Shown one piece after another: positions 22,918-35,400 of a stretch of 64,000 bases of DNA. The stretch is taken from contig JAZBRS010000076.1 in NCBI GenBank assembly GCA_037176725.1, forward strand, positions 122,035,001-122,099,000, read 5' to 3'. This stretch comes from Posidonia oceanica (Eukaryota > Streptophyta > Magnoliopsida > Alismatales > Posidoniaceae). The notes beneath the pieces were generated by a model. That model ran no database searches. It saw only the letters and a list, made by a program, of their open reading frames with translations, and was not told where the DNA came from. Made by a program: the position numbers and the translations under genes. How positions within the stretch are numbered: position 1 is the first letter of the stretch; every line of letters begins with the position of its first letter.

Positions 22918-23392
22918 ATTTTTTTTCTCCTTTTCGGCGTGACCTTGTCCCAGGAAGACAAAGTCACGCACCCCCTTCCTGCGATAGGAGAGTTGGCCTC
23001 TCTCCCCTCGCACCCTTCTTTCCTGCTAGCTTGCTCCCCGGGCGGGGACCAGCTGCACCCTGTTTTCCTTCGCTTTGTCGTGCAAGTCTGGCCTTCCTGC
23101 CGGACATTCGCACCACATCGCGCCTTTTTATCATTTTCTTTGCATCATCTCAGCACTTTCTTAGCTAGCACTGCATATCACTTTAGCATCATCAGCATTA
23201 CATGCACAGCATCAGCATTTTCTTATAGCTGCACTAACTTTTATACTAACTCTTGCATTGCATTTAGCATATCACACACAGCACAGCATCCATCTGCACT
23301 GGCATTTTGCATTGCGGCAACGGGCTACGATCTTCGGTGCATCTGCCGAACAAGTAGCTCACGCCCATAGCAACCCGCTGCTCCCGCCGGTC
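22918..23392 (+). other. 3' noncoding segment before the PPT (A)
   Basis: GTGACCTTGTCCCAGGAAGACAAAG begins it and contains a CTTTGTC-type inverted pair; the rest is CATCAG/AGCATT-rich. No ORF is shared in frame with B, where the same segment is 48203-48690. I see no gene here. Confidence 0.55.
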
Positions 23393-23476
23393 AGATGGGG
23401 TGTCTTGTCAACCCTGAGCAGCGGCCGCGCTCCGCTAGCCCTCGCTCAGGGAGGGGCATCTGTTGACACCCCATCT
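23393..23476 (+). promoter_or_regulatory. Long hairpin spanning PPT and LTR start (A)
   Basis: Outer arms AGATGGGGTGTC 23393-23404 and GACACCCCATCT 23465-23476 (12 bp perfect). Inner arms CCCTGAGC 23412-23419 and GCTCAGGG 23444-23451 (8 bp), and innermost AGCGG 23420-23424 with CCGCT 23432-23436. The right outer arm is inside the LTR (bases 5-16). The same arms are kept in B. Confidence 0.8.
23447..23460 (+). promoter_or_regulatory. Polypurine tract of element A
   Basis: CAGGGAGGGGCATC directly precedes the LTR start TGTTGACACC. Purine-rich GGGAGGGG is the likely plus-strand primer; the CATC interruption before the LTR is also present in B. Confidence 0.8.
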
Positions 23477-25337
23477 TGGCAGGCCCGGACCCTTGGAGCC
23501 CTCTTGGTGATTGCTGGATCAAACCCCAACCAAACCCTAACCTTAATCCTCCTCTCTACCCTTCAAAATCAGCCTGTTTTGACCTAAACCTTTACCCCCC
23601 TTCCCAACCTCAAAACCAAACCAAAATCCATAGGAAAATCCACCACTACCCACCCAACAAGCCTACCCAAAAACCTAGAAATTTCCAAACCCAACCCATC
23701 CTTGAAAACCCTAGAAAGCCTAGGTGAAACTACCCTTCTTCTACACCTTGAAACCACTCCAAATCCTCCTTAAAATCAAACCAAAACTTCAGACCCAAGA
23801 CTTCAAACCCTAGACTACCCACTCACCAATTCTCACCCCATTCCAAGACCATTAAGACCCTCTTTCACCCAAATTATCCTTTTCTCTCTCCAGGATTATC
23901 ATTTTCTCTCTCCTCTCTCTCTCTTGATTATCGTCTCTCTTTTCATCCCTTTCTTATCCTTTTTCTGGTCTGGCTGTGGGCCCCCTCTGTGCTTCTATCC
24001 TTCCTCTATCTTATCCCTATTTTTACTTTATTTTTAACACTTTTTCTGAATTTTAAAAAATCGTTTTCCTCGGACCTATCTCTTTTCCTCTTATTTCCCT
24101 CTTTTTCCATTTCTTTACTCCTTCTCTTTTACTTTTCCCTCTCTTGCGAAATCCACAAAAACCCATAAAAATCTGTAAAATCTCAAAACACAAAAGAAAC
24201 AAATCAGAACCCTAAGAAAAACAATTAAAAAATATTAAACAAGCAATTAACAACTTAAACTTAACTTAAGCAAGCTAAAAAGAAAACCAAGCATGCAAAC
24301 TAAAAAATGCAAAACAAATCAAAAGAAAACACTGAAAAATCAAGGAAAAAGCTTAAAATCAAAACAAACCAAAGGTAAAAACCCATCAGAAGAATTAAAA
24401 AACAAACCCAAAAAGAAGAATTAAAAAAATCAAATACTAAAACAAGTAATTAAAGAAGGCAAAAGACTTAACCTAGTAAACATAAGAAAAACAAGTTAAA
24501 AACTTAATTAAAAAAGAAAAGAAAAACACATCCGAAAGACCTAAAAAACACCCTATCAAACCAGAAAAATCCAACTAAAAACTTCAAGAAAAATCAACAA
24601 ATAAAAATCAAAACATAACTTAAAAGACTTAAGAAGGAAAAACCCTAAGAAGACTACAACTTTAAAATCTAAAAGACATCCTGATTAATGGGAAAATAAA
24701 TTCTAAAAAATCCTAATCAATATTCTAAGTGTCCAACAAGGGAAATACAGTTTTTAAAATAATTTAAAAAGGGATTAACAAACATTTAATCAAGTGAAAA
24801 CCAATTAAAAGCAAAACCAAAACCCTAAAACCCTAATCAAGCCCAAAACACATTAATCAAGTCAAAATGACCATTAAAAATCTTAATTAAAATCTTAATC
24901 TACAGCAAAACTCTTCTAATATTTTTATTTATTTTTAGTTTATTTTTACCTGTTTTATTTCCCCATTCTACCCTCTCTTTCTTTCTTACTCTTCTTTTCC
25001 ATTCTTTCTTTTTCCTTATTGGGCTCAAACTGGCCCGTTTCTCTTTTTCTTTTATTTCTTTTTCTTTCTTCAGCCCCCCGCACGGTCTGGCCCACGCTCC
25101 TTCTCCCTCCATCTTCTTCCTCGCGCGTCAGCTGGTTTCCTCCCGCGAGCTCGAGCTGCTGCAGTACTCCCTCCCTCATTTGAATTTCGAAGCTCCATCT
25201 TATCATCTACAGCAGCTCGCCGCTTCACCTCCATCTCAGCGGCTTTTCCGGAGTCGGTCGCCTTGCCGTCTTCTCTGCTGCAGTGGCCGCCGCTGATTTT
25301 GAAATCAGTAAGCGCACCAGCAGCCTCCCCACTACCA

Positions 25338-25345
25338 GATATAAG
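25338..25345 (+). promoter_or_regulatory. Candidate LTR TATA box, 3' LTR of A
   Basis: GATATAAG, at the place matching 1333-1340. If used in the 3' LTR, transcription would run rightward through the rest of the LTR and into the satellite. Confidence 0.3.
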
Positions 25346-25372
25346 CCTCCTCCATCTTTCCTTCATCAGACC

Positions 25373-25684
25373 AGAGAGACCAGTGCAGAACCAATGTGAG
25401 CAACCTTCACCTTCAGGAACTAGAGAGTGAGAGAGCAATCCCCAAAACTAGAATTTCCAACTTCTTCCCCACCAGCCACTCCTTTCTCTTCTTCTCTGTC
25501 TCCTCCACTTCCAGAAGAGAGAGAGACCAGAGAGACCAGTGCAGAACCAATGTGAGCAACCTTCACCTTCAGGAACCAGAGAGTGAGAGAGCAATCCCCA
25601 AAACCAGAATTTCCAACTTCTTCCCCACCAGCCACTCCTTCCTCTTCTTCTCTGTCTCCTCCACTTCCAGAAGAGAGAGTGACC
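25373..25684 (+). repeat. 156-bp tandem duplication in the 3' LTR of A
   Basis: GCAGAACCAATGTGAGCAAC is at 25385 and again at 25541. The two copies, including the AGAGAGACC start and TCCACTTCCAGAAG end, are nearly identical. The upstream LTR fragment and the LTR of B show a single copy. Confidence 0.85.
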
Positions 25685-28553
25685 AGAGAGAGCGGTTTGG
25701 GAGTCACCTTGACATCCCGGAGAGACTTCAATCCCCCAGCCTCCTCCACCCAATTCCCTTCCCTTCTTCTGCCAAAAATCTTCTGCAGAACCTCTTCTCT
25801 CTTTTCCAGTAATTCGACACCCTTCCCAGCCTCCATTCTTCTCCCCCTTGCTTCCCCAATCTCACCCAACACCAGACCTTCATCCTCCACCATCCCATTG
25901 CCTTCCCGTTGCCCGGAACCACTCCAAATCACTTGAAGACCGCCTGAAGCTCCAACTGTAAACCCAATCTGATCCTCTCACAATTCCCTCTACTCCAGCT
26001 CACCGCCTTCTCCCAAACTTCTTCCAGAGACTCACTGGACCTCCACCTTCTCAAAACACCAACCATCAAACCCAGCCACCCACCACAGATCGAGAACTCC
26101 ACTCCAAACACCTGCATCAACCACAGACCAAAATTTGACCGAACTCCCAAACCTCTTCCACACCTTCCAGAAGCCCTCTCCGAGCATCCAACCTCACTCT
26201 CCAGATCCCCAGCAACCTCCCGGAGGCCTCCACTCCACCAGACGAGCAGCAACAACTTCTCCCCACCTTCGGCAGTGTCCTCTGAACCCAAAAGTGCCGA
26301 ATCCTCCTCCGAGCTGTGGAGCTCCAGTCCAGACGTCTGGGAAGCTCCGGAGGATCATCCTGAATCGACTCCAGCCCTCGCGAGCAGCCGACAGCACCCG
26401 CAGCTATCAGACGGACTCCACCGGCGACCTCAGGAACCACCGACGTCGGGGGGACGACTCAGGCGCGGGAAAAGGTAAACCTTGCTTCCCTTAGCCTCCT
26501 CTTCCTCTTCTCTTGCTTCCCCAGCCTTTAGAATAGGTTTTTCGGTCCTCCTGCTCCGATCGCGACTCGCCGGACAGAGTGTCTTCTCCGGCGCCGACCT
26601 CCTGTCCTCCCGATGCTCCGGACGACAGAACGACGCCCTGACGGTCTACGGAGCTCCGCACAGACGTCAGCTCCAACCTCCGCCGAACTGCGCCTCCCCA
26701 ACCTCCCCTGTCGGCGGCCATGAGCTCTGGAAGCTTTGTGTTACAGTGCTCGTCGCCGTCGACGATCAGCACTGTTCATTTATTTTTCTTTAGTATAGTT
26801 TTAGATGTAAATATTGCATGTTTAGTTTAAGTTTTTCAATTTTTGCACTTTAGTCCTTCTGTCATTTATTTTTGCTTAGTTTCTAATTAAATACTATGCC
26901 AAATTGCAGCTTTTATTTGCGTTTTCCAGTATTTACTTTTCAGTCCTTCTACTGTGCTTTTCAGTTATAGTATTTTGCAGTTTAGCCCCTCTACTTTCGA
27001 TTTTTGCATGTAAGTCCTGCTCATAATCAGTGCATTTATTTGCATATATTTTACCATACTGCATTGCATTCTAAGTCCCTGCATGTTTCTGATTTTGCAT
27101 GTAGGTCCATGCACTGTAGGAACTTAGCTTTTATTTTTAATTTTTGCATACTGCATTGCATATTTTACCTTCTAGTTTTGCATTTTTGCAGTTAGGTCCA
27201 TTTTAAATGGACAGTAACTGTGCTGCATGCATTTTAGCTTATTGCATTGCATTTTTGCCCCTGTTTTTTTCAAAAATCACACTGCAGTCCTGTTATCTAT
27301 TTTTCAGAGCATGTTTTCCATACAAAATTGCATTTTTAACCCCTGCATGATTTAAAAATCACACATAGGTCCTTGCATCTTTTGAAAAATCATGTGAAAA
27401 GACCATTTTGCCCCTAGCTTGCATCTTAGCTCCTATACTTACCAAATTGCATGCAGACCCTCCACTAGTATTCCCAGGCTCCCCAGAACCTTGTTATCTG
27501 GAAAATTTGCATTTTAGACCCCAGTTTTTCCGAAATTGCTTTCTGATCCCTTTCTGCTTTCAAAACTTCTTCTAAAGCATACCCTCTTTTCAAAGCAGCT
27601 TTCTGAGCCTAGTTTTTTACAAAACGAAGCCCTGCTCTCTCCTGTTTTCAAAACCCTCTCCTGTAGACCCCTGTTTTCTGGAAAATTTGCATTTTTAGCC
27701 CCTTTCTTTTTCAAAATGCCTTCTGAAATCCTGGTTTTTCCCAGTTTCTTCTCTTTGTCTTTTCTTGCTTTTGCATGCATCCTGCATTCATTTAGTCTTG
27801 CATTCTAGCATCTTCTTGCACACACTAAGCACTTTTAGCTCCCCTTCACCTGGGAGGACCTTTTTGCACACCCCTAAGACCTCCTGAACACCTAGATCTG
27901 TTCTTCTCCCCTGTTCTGGTCCTCCTGCCTTGAAGCTGCGTTATCTTCCAATCCGGCCGTTGGATCTTCTCAAGTAAGCTGCCCAGGCGACCGCAGCGAG
28001 GCGCTCTTCAGCATGGACCAGACAGATCTCAGATCAGGCCCCCGGATCTCCAGGTATGCCCTCCTGAACCCCTGTATTGCATTCATTTGCATGCCATTTG
28101 CACAGTTTTCCGTGTTTTCGCTTTCTGTCTCTTTAAGCATGTAGAATAAGGCTTCCCCTTTCTGCTTGTATCTCCAAATCCTCGTTTCGCGTATCCCTGT
28201 GTGTTTTGTGTTGTGTTTTCCCTGGATTTATCACTTAATATGACTTTCTTCCCCCTTTTCCACGATCCGATCGCATCGCGAGCTTTGGGCAGCGTGCGAG
28301 ACACACCGTGAAACGGTTTAGCGGGAAACAGTCGCAAAAGAGGTGGTAATCCCTCCGTTTGTACACTCTCCCCTCCGTAGGTCTTCACACCTACTCTGAG
28401 TGGTCCTAAACGACGTCTGTTTTTACACACACGTTGTCTTGCCTCCCCTTTGGCCCCTTCTAATCTTTTTCTGCATTCTTGCATTTGTATGGCTTTTCCG
28501 AGGTTTTTGCTTCGCTGTTTTGGCACCGTTCCGCGTGCCCGCCCTTGTTTTGG

Positions 28554-28794
28554 CATCGTTTTGCGTGCCCATCTGTTTTCTTGCCTTATTTTGTTCGCTG
28601 CCTCGCTTTCTCGCTCGTTTTGCGTGCCTTCCTGCTCTCTTGTCTTGTTTTGCGTGCCTTCCTGCTCTCTTGTCTCGTTTTGCGTGCTGTCTTGCTTTCT
28701 CGCTTGTTTTGCGTGCCGTTTTTGCTTATTTGCATCGTTTTGCGTGCGTTGCTCATTTCTCGCCTCGTTTTGCGTGTTTTGCGCCGTTTTCCCT
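28554..28794 (+). repeat. 30-bp minisatellite in the 3' LTR of A
   Basis: The same array as 6590-6830 at the constant offset of 21,964 bp. Confidence 0.75.
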
Positions 28795-29089
28795 TGCATG
28801 CCGACTGCATTGCATGGTTTCCTCGTTGTTTTGCTTTCTCGCCCGCATTTGCATATAGGGCTGTGATGCTTACTGCCTGGAGTTCTCACGGGTTAGGTTT
28901 CGCCTGGTCCGGAACACAGACAGCGTAGCAGAGCATTTAGAGAGCACGTTTACTTCCTTGCTGTGTTTCTTCCCACTTAGAGCACACCTTGGGCATTCAT
29001 TCAGGCATTTATAGGCACATAGGCATTCAATCCTGCATTTCCCTGCGTATGCGAGCGTACGCCTAGAAAGACCGATTCTCGGGCGTGTC

Positions 29090-29111
29090 GGGGGTGCTTA
29101 ACACCTTCCCC
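29090..29111 (+). promoter_or_regulatory. Conserved LTR block with hairpin potential
   Basis: GGGGGTG-CTTAA-CACC-T-TCCCC can fold (GGTG with CACC, then GGGG with CCCC around a bulge). It is present near 5180, 7124 and, complemented, 42665. From memory, a GGGTGCTAAYACCTTCCC block is typical of Tat-lineage LTRs; its function is not known to me. Confidence 0.5.
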
Positions 29112-29401
29112 GCGCGTAACAGGAGTCCTTACCCTGTCTTTTGGCCCGCAATGACCGTACTGCCCTTATCCTAGGCTAGAGTCATCTCATTTGCATTTGT
29201 TTGCATTTGTTTTCCTTTGCATTGCTTCGCTTTGCATTTCTTGCTCGGTTTTGCGCGATAATTCACGCATTTCCCCGGTTTTCCTTGTCTCCCATTAATA
29301 GACATGGTGGCGACTCTGATTTGTCTTATCTTTCCTTTTTCTCCTCGATTTTAAGTGTTTTCGAGTTGAGCCTCTTCCTCGGATCCAATCGCCGCTATAT
29401 A

Positions 29402-29431
29402 TAGCGATCCTGATTCCGATCGGGATCGCTA
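29402..29431 (+). repeat. LTR-terminal hairpin
   Basis: TAGCGATCC 29402-29410 and GGATCGCTA 29423-29431 form a 9-bp stem just before the terminal CA. The CGCTATATATAGCG palindrome overlaps its left side (29392-29405). The older LTR end (to 5525) keeps it with one mismatch. Confidence 0.75.
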
Positions 29432-29433
29432 CA

Positions 29434-32400
29434 ATAAGTCTTGCACTTTTCATTCCTGACCTATTTCTGGTCTTGGTAGGGCTTGAGCCAATCACTCCCG
29501 GCGGTCCGGTCTTGATAAGGCTTGCTCTTATCATTCTTGTCCTCCTCTGGGTCTTGATAGGGCTTGCACCTATCATTCCCTGCGGTCCGGTCTTGATAAG
29601 GCTTCCACTTATAATTCCAGACCTCTTCTGGGTCTTGATTGGGCGTGCACATATCAGTCTTGGTGGTTCGGTCTTGATAAGGCTTGCACTTATCATTTTT
29701 GACCGCTCCCTAGGTCGTGATAGGGCTCGCACCAAAGAATCCAGGCGGTCCAGTCTTGATAAGTCTTGCACTTATCATTCCTGTCCCCTCCCTGGGTCTT
29801 GAAAGTGCTTGCGCCTATCATTCCTGGCGGTCAGGTCATGATAAGGCTTGCACTTATCATTCCTGACCTCTTTCGGGTCTTGATAAGTCTTGCTCTATCA
29901 TTCCGGGACGTCTAGTCTTGACTAGGCTTGCACTTATCATTCCTGACCTCTTCCGAGTTGTGATTGGGCTTGCGCCAATCATTCATGGCGGTTCGGTCAT
30001 GTTAAGGCTTGCATTTATCATTCCTGACCTCCTCCGGGTCTTGAAAGGGCTTGCACCTATCATTCCAGATGGTCCAGTCTTGATTAGGCTTGCTCTTACC
30101 ATTCCTGACCTCTTCCTGGTCTTGATAGGGCTTGCACTTATCATTCTTGGCCGTCCGGTCTTGATAAGTCTTGAACTTATCATTCCTGACCTCTCCCATG
30201 GTCTTGATAGGGCTTGCACCTATCAATCCTGGCAGTTCGGTCCTGATAAGGCATGCACTTGTCATCACTGACTGGACCTCGGTCAAGATTGGGCTTGCGA
30301 CAAACATTCTTGGCGGTCCGGTCTTGATAAGGCTTGCACTTATCATTCCTGACATCTTCAGGTCTTGATAGGGCTTGTAGCTATCATTCCTGGGGGTCCG
30401 GTCAAGATAAGGCTTGCACTTATCATTCCTGACCTCTTCAGGGTCTTGATAGGGCTTGCACCTATCATTCCGGGCGGTTCGGTCTTGATACGGCTTGCAC
30501 GTATCATTCCTGACCACTTCTTGGATTTGATAGGGCTTTCACCTAACATTCCTAGCGGTCTAGTCATGATATGGCTTGCACTTATCATTCCTGAGCTCTT
30601 CCGGGTCTTGATAGCACTTGCTCCTATCTTTTCTGGCGGTCCGACCACGATAAGGCCTGCACTAATCATTCCAGACCTCTTCCGGGTCGTGATAGGGCTT
30701 GCGCCTATCTTTCCTGGCGGTCCAGTATTGATAAGGCTTGCACTTACCATTCCTGACCTCTTCCAAATCTTGATAGGGCTTGCACCGATCATACCTGGCG
30801 GTCCGGGTCTTGATAGGGCTTGCAGCTATCATTCCTAGCGGTCCGGTCTTGATAGGGCTTGTAGTTATCGATCCTGACCTCTTCCGGGTCCTGATAGGGC
30901 TTGCACCTATCATTCCTGGCGGTTTGGTCTTGATAAGGCTTGCACTTATCATCCTTCGCCTCTTCTAGGACTTGATAAGGCTTGCACCTATCATTCCAGG
31001 CAATCCGGTCTTCGTATGGCTTGACCTTATCATTCCTGACCTCTTTCGGGTCTCGATAAGGCTAGCACCTATCATTCCTAGCGGTCAGATCTTGATAAGG
31101 CATGCACTTATCATTCCTGACATCTTACGAGTCTTGATAGGGCTTGCGCCAAACATTCCTGGCGGTCCGGACTTGATAAGGCTTGCACTTATCATTCCTG
31201 ACCTCTTGTGGGTCTTGATAGGGCATGCACCAATTATTCCTGGTGGTCCGTTCTTGATAAGTCTTGCACTTATCAATCCTGACCTCTTCCGATTCTGCAT
31301 AGGGCTTGCTCCTAGCATTCCTGGTGGTCTGGTCATCATATGGCTTGCATTTATCATTCCTGACATCTTCTAGGTTTTGATAGTGCTTGCACCTATCATT
31401 CCTGGTGGTCCGGTCTAGAAAAGGCTTGCACTTATCACTCCTGACCTCTGCCGGGTCTTGGTAGGGCTTGCACCTATCAATCTTGGCGGTCCAGTCATGG
31501 TAAGGCTTGCTCTTATCATTCCCGACCTCTTCCGGGTCTTGAAAGGGCTTGCACCCATCATTCCCAGCGATTCGGTCATCATAAGGCATGCACTTATCAT
31601 TCCAGACCTCCTCCGGGTCATGATAGGGCTTGCACCTATCATTTCTGGCGATTCGGTCATGATAGGGCTTGCACCTATCATTCCTGGCGGTCCGGTAATG
31701 AAAAGGCTTGCAATTATCATTCCTCACATCTTCCGGGTCTTGATAGGGCTTGCACATATCTTTCATGGCGGTCCGATCTTGATAAGGCTTGCACTTATTA
31801 ATCCTGCCCTCTCCTAGGGTGATGATAGGGCTTGCCCCTATCATTCCTAGTGGTCCGGTCCTGATCAGGCTTGCACAAATCGTTCCTGGCCTCCTCCAGG
31901 TCCTGATAGGGCTTGCGCCTATCATTCCAGGTAGTCCGGTCATGATAAGGCTTGCACTTATCATTCCAGACCTCCTCCAGGTCTTGATAGGGCTTGCACC
32001 TATCATTCCTGGCAGTCTGGTCTTGATAAGGCATGCACTTATCATACCTGACCTCTTCCAGGTCTTGATAGGGCTTGCACCTATCAATCCTCACGGTCCG
32101 GTCCAGATATGGCTTGCACATATCATTCCAGACCACTTCCGGGTCTTGATAGGGCGTGCACCTATCATTCCTGGTAGTCCGGTCTTGATGTGGCTTGCAC
32201 GTATCATTCCAGACCTGTTCCTAGTCTTCATAGGGCTTGCACCTATCATTCCTGGCGGTCCGGTCATGATAAGGCTTGCACTTATCAATCCTGACCTCCC
32301 CCTGGGTCTTGATAGGGCTTGCACCGATCATTCCTGGCGGTCCGCTCATGATAAGGCTTGTACTTGTCATTCCTGACCTCATGTAGGTCTTGATAGGGCT

Positions 32401-35400
32401 TGCTCAATCATTCCTGGTGGTCTGCTCTTGATTAGGCTAGCGCTTATCACTACTGACCTCTTTCGGTCTTGATAAGGCTCGCACATACCATTCCTGACCT
32501 CTTCCGGGTCTTGATAGGGCATGCACCTATCGTTCTTGGCGGTCCGGTTTTGATAAGGCTTGCACTAATCTTTCCTGACCTCTTCCGGGTCGTGATAGGG
32601 CATGCACCTACCATTCCCGGCGGTCCAGTCATGATAAGGCTTGCACTTTTCATTCCTGAACTCTTCCTGGTCTTGATAGGAATTGCACCTATCATTCCTA
32701 GGGTTTCGGCCTTGATAAGTCTTGCACTTTTCATTTCCGACCTATTGCGAGTCTTGGTATGGCTTGAACCAATCACTTCCGGCGGTCCGGTCTTGATAAG
32801 GCTTGTTCTTATCACTCTAGACCTCCTCCGGGTCTTGAAAGGACTTGCACATATCATTCCCTGCGGTCCGGTCTTGATAAGGCTTCCACAAAACATTCCA
32901 GACCTCTTTCGGGTCTAGATAGCGCATGCACATATCATTCTTGGTGGTTTGGTCTTGATAAGGCTTGCACTTATCATTTCTGACCGCTCCCTTGGTCGTG
33001 ATAGGGCTCGCACCAAAGAGTCCAGGCGGTCTGGTCTTGATAAGTCTTGCACTTATCATTCCTGTCCCCTCCCTGGGTCTTGAAAGTGCTTGCGCTTATC
33101 ATTCCTGGCGGTCCGGTCATGATAAGGCTTGCACTTATCATTCCTGACCTCTTTCGGCTCTTGATAAGTCTTGCTCTATCATTCCGGGACGTCTAGTCTT
33201 GACTAGGCTTGCACTTATCATTCCTGACCTCTTCCGAGTCGTGATTGAGCTTGCGCCAATCATTCATGGCGGTTCGGTCATGTTAAGGCTTGCACTTATC
33301 ATTCCTGACCTCCTCCGGGTCTTGAAAGGGCCTGCACCTATCATTCCTAGTGGTCCAGTCTTGATAAGGCCTGCTCTTACCATTCCTGACCTCTTCCTGG
33401 TCTTGATAGGGCTTGCACATATCATTCTTGGCGGTCTGGTCTTGATAAGTCTTGCACTTATCATTCCTGACCTCTCCCTTCATCTTGATAGGGCTTGCAC
33501 CTATCATTCCTGGCAGTCTAGTCCTGATAAGGCATGCACTTGTCAATCCTGACCTCTTTTGGGTCAAGATTGGGCTTGCGCCTAACAATCTTGGCGGTTC
33601 GGTCTTGATAAGGCTTGCACTTATCATTCCTGACCTCTTCCGGGTCTTGATTGGGCATGTGGCTATCCTTTTTGGTGGTCCGGTCATGATAAGGCTTGCA
33701 CTTATCATTCCTGACCTCTTCAGGGTCTTGATAGGGCTTGCACCTATCATTCCGGGCGGTTCGGTATTGATACGGCTAGCACGTGTCATTCTTGACCACT
33801 TCTGGGATTTGATAAGGCTATCACCTAACATTCCAAGCGGTCCAGTCATGATATGGCTTGCACTTATCATTCCAGACCTCTTCCGGGTCATGATAGGGCT
33901 TGCGCCTATCTTTCCTGGCGGTCCGGTATTGATAAGGCTTGCACTTACCATTCCTGACCTCCTCCAGAACTTGATAGGGCTCGCACCTGTCATTCCTGGC
34001 GGTCCGGTCTTGATAAGGCTTGCACTTATCATTCCTGACCTCTTTCCGGTCTTGATAGGACTTGCACCTATCATTCCTGGCGGTTCGGTCAAGATAAGGC
34101 TTGCAGTTATCAATCTTGACCTCTTCCGGGTCCTGATAGGGCTTGCACCTATCATTCCTGGTGGTCTGGTCTTGATAAAGCTTTCACTTATCATCCTTCG
34201 CCTCTTCTAGGACTTGATAGGGCTTGCACCTATCATTCCAGGCAGTCCGGTCTTGGTATGGCTTGACCTTATCATTCCTGACCACTTTCATGTCTAGATA
34301 AGGCTAGCACCTAACATTCCTAGCGGTCAGATCTTAATAAGGCATGCACTTATCATTCCTGACCTCTTCTGGGTCTTGATAGGGCTTGCGCCAAACATTC
34401 TGGGCGGTCCGGTCTTGATCAGGCAAGCACTTATCATTCCTAACCTCTTCCGGGTCTTGATGGGGCTTGCACCAATCCTTCCTAGTGGTCCGTTCATGAT
34501 AAGGCTTGCACTTATCAATCCTGACCTCTTCCGGTTCTGCATAGGGCTTGCTCCTAGCATTCCTGGCAGTCTGGTCATGATATGGCTTGCACTTATCATT
34601 CCTGACATCTTTCGGGTCTTGATAGTGCTTGCACCAATAATTCTTGGTGGTCCGGTCTTGAAAAGGCTTGCACTTATCACTCCTGACCTCTACCGGGTCT
34701 TGGTAGGGCATGCACCTATCAATCCTGGCGGTCCAGTCTTGGTAAGGCTTGCACTTATCATTCCCGACCTCTTTCGGGTCTTGAAAGTGCTTGCACCCAT
34801 CATTCCCGGCGATCCGGTCTTCATAAGGCATGCACATATCATTCCTGACCTCCTCCGAGTCATGATAGGGCTTGCACCATTCATTCTTGGTGGTTCGGTC
34901 TTGATAAGGCTTGCACCTATCATTCCTAGCAGTCCGGTAATGAAAAGGCTTGCAATTATCATTCCTGACAACTTCCGGTTCTTGATAGGGCTTGCACATA
35001 TCATTCATGGCGGTCCGATCTTGATAAGGCTTGCACTTATCAATCCTGACCTCTCCTAGGGTGATGATAGGGCTTGCCCCTATCATTCCTAGTGGTCCGG
35101 TCCTGATAAGGCTTGCACAAATCATTCCTGACCTCCTTCGGGTCATGATAGGGCTTGCGCCTATCTTTCCAGGCAGTCCGGTCATGATAAGGCTTGCACT
35201 TATCATTCCTGACCTCCTCCGGGTCTTGATAAAGCTTGCACTTATCATTCCTGACCTCTCCCATGGTCTTGATAGGGCTTGCACCGATCAGTCCTGGCAG
35301 TCCAGTCTTGATAAGGCTTGCACTTATCATTCCTTACCTTTTTTGGGTCATGATAGGGCTTGTGCCTATATTTCCTAGCAGTTCGGTCTTGAAAAGGCTT

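Larger units (their letters stand above)
5526..29433 (+). mobile_element. Element A: Ty3/gypsy Tat/Ogre-type LTR retrotransposon with truncated 5' LTR
   Basis: Order of parts: 5' LTR remnant, PBS directly after the LTR CA end, leader, gag-protease-RT-RNase H-aRNase H-integrase in one frame, plant-mobile-domain-like ORF, long repeat-rich 3' region, PPT, and a 3' LTR running TGTTGACACC to GATCGCTACA. The internal part is 15,991 bp. A D,D35E integrase with a C-terminal GPF motif and no chromodomain, together with dual RNase H, places it in the Tat lineage; the size and very long LTRs are Ogre-like. It is defective, with six in-frame TAG codons and an 8-bp deletion in gag-pol, a 104-codon gag deletion, and a frameshift plus a TAG in the second ORF. 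The 5' target-site duplication cannot be tested because the 5' LTR start is missing. Confidence 0.93.
23461..29433 (+). repeat. 3' LTR of element A (5,973 bp)
   Basis: Starts TGTTGACACCCCATCTTGGC and ends GATCGCTACA. Subregions: gene-poor A/T-rich part (23700-24950), CT-rich and GC-rich part with candidate TATA at 25338 (25000-26780), GCATTTTAGTCC-type degenerate repeats (26800-27900), 30-bp minisatellite (28554-28794), conserved GGGGGTGCTTAACACC block (29090) and terminal hairpin (29402-29431). Short ORFs in it are not conserved as proteins. The satellite begins at the next base. Confidence 0.92.
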
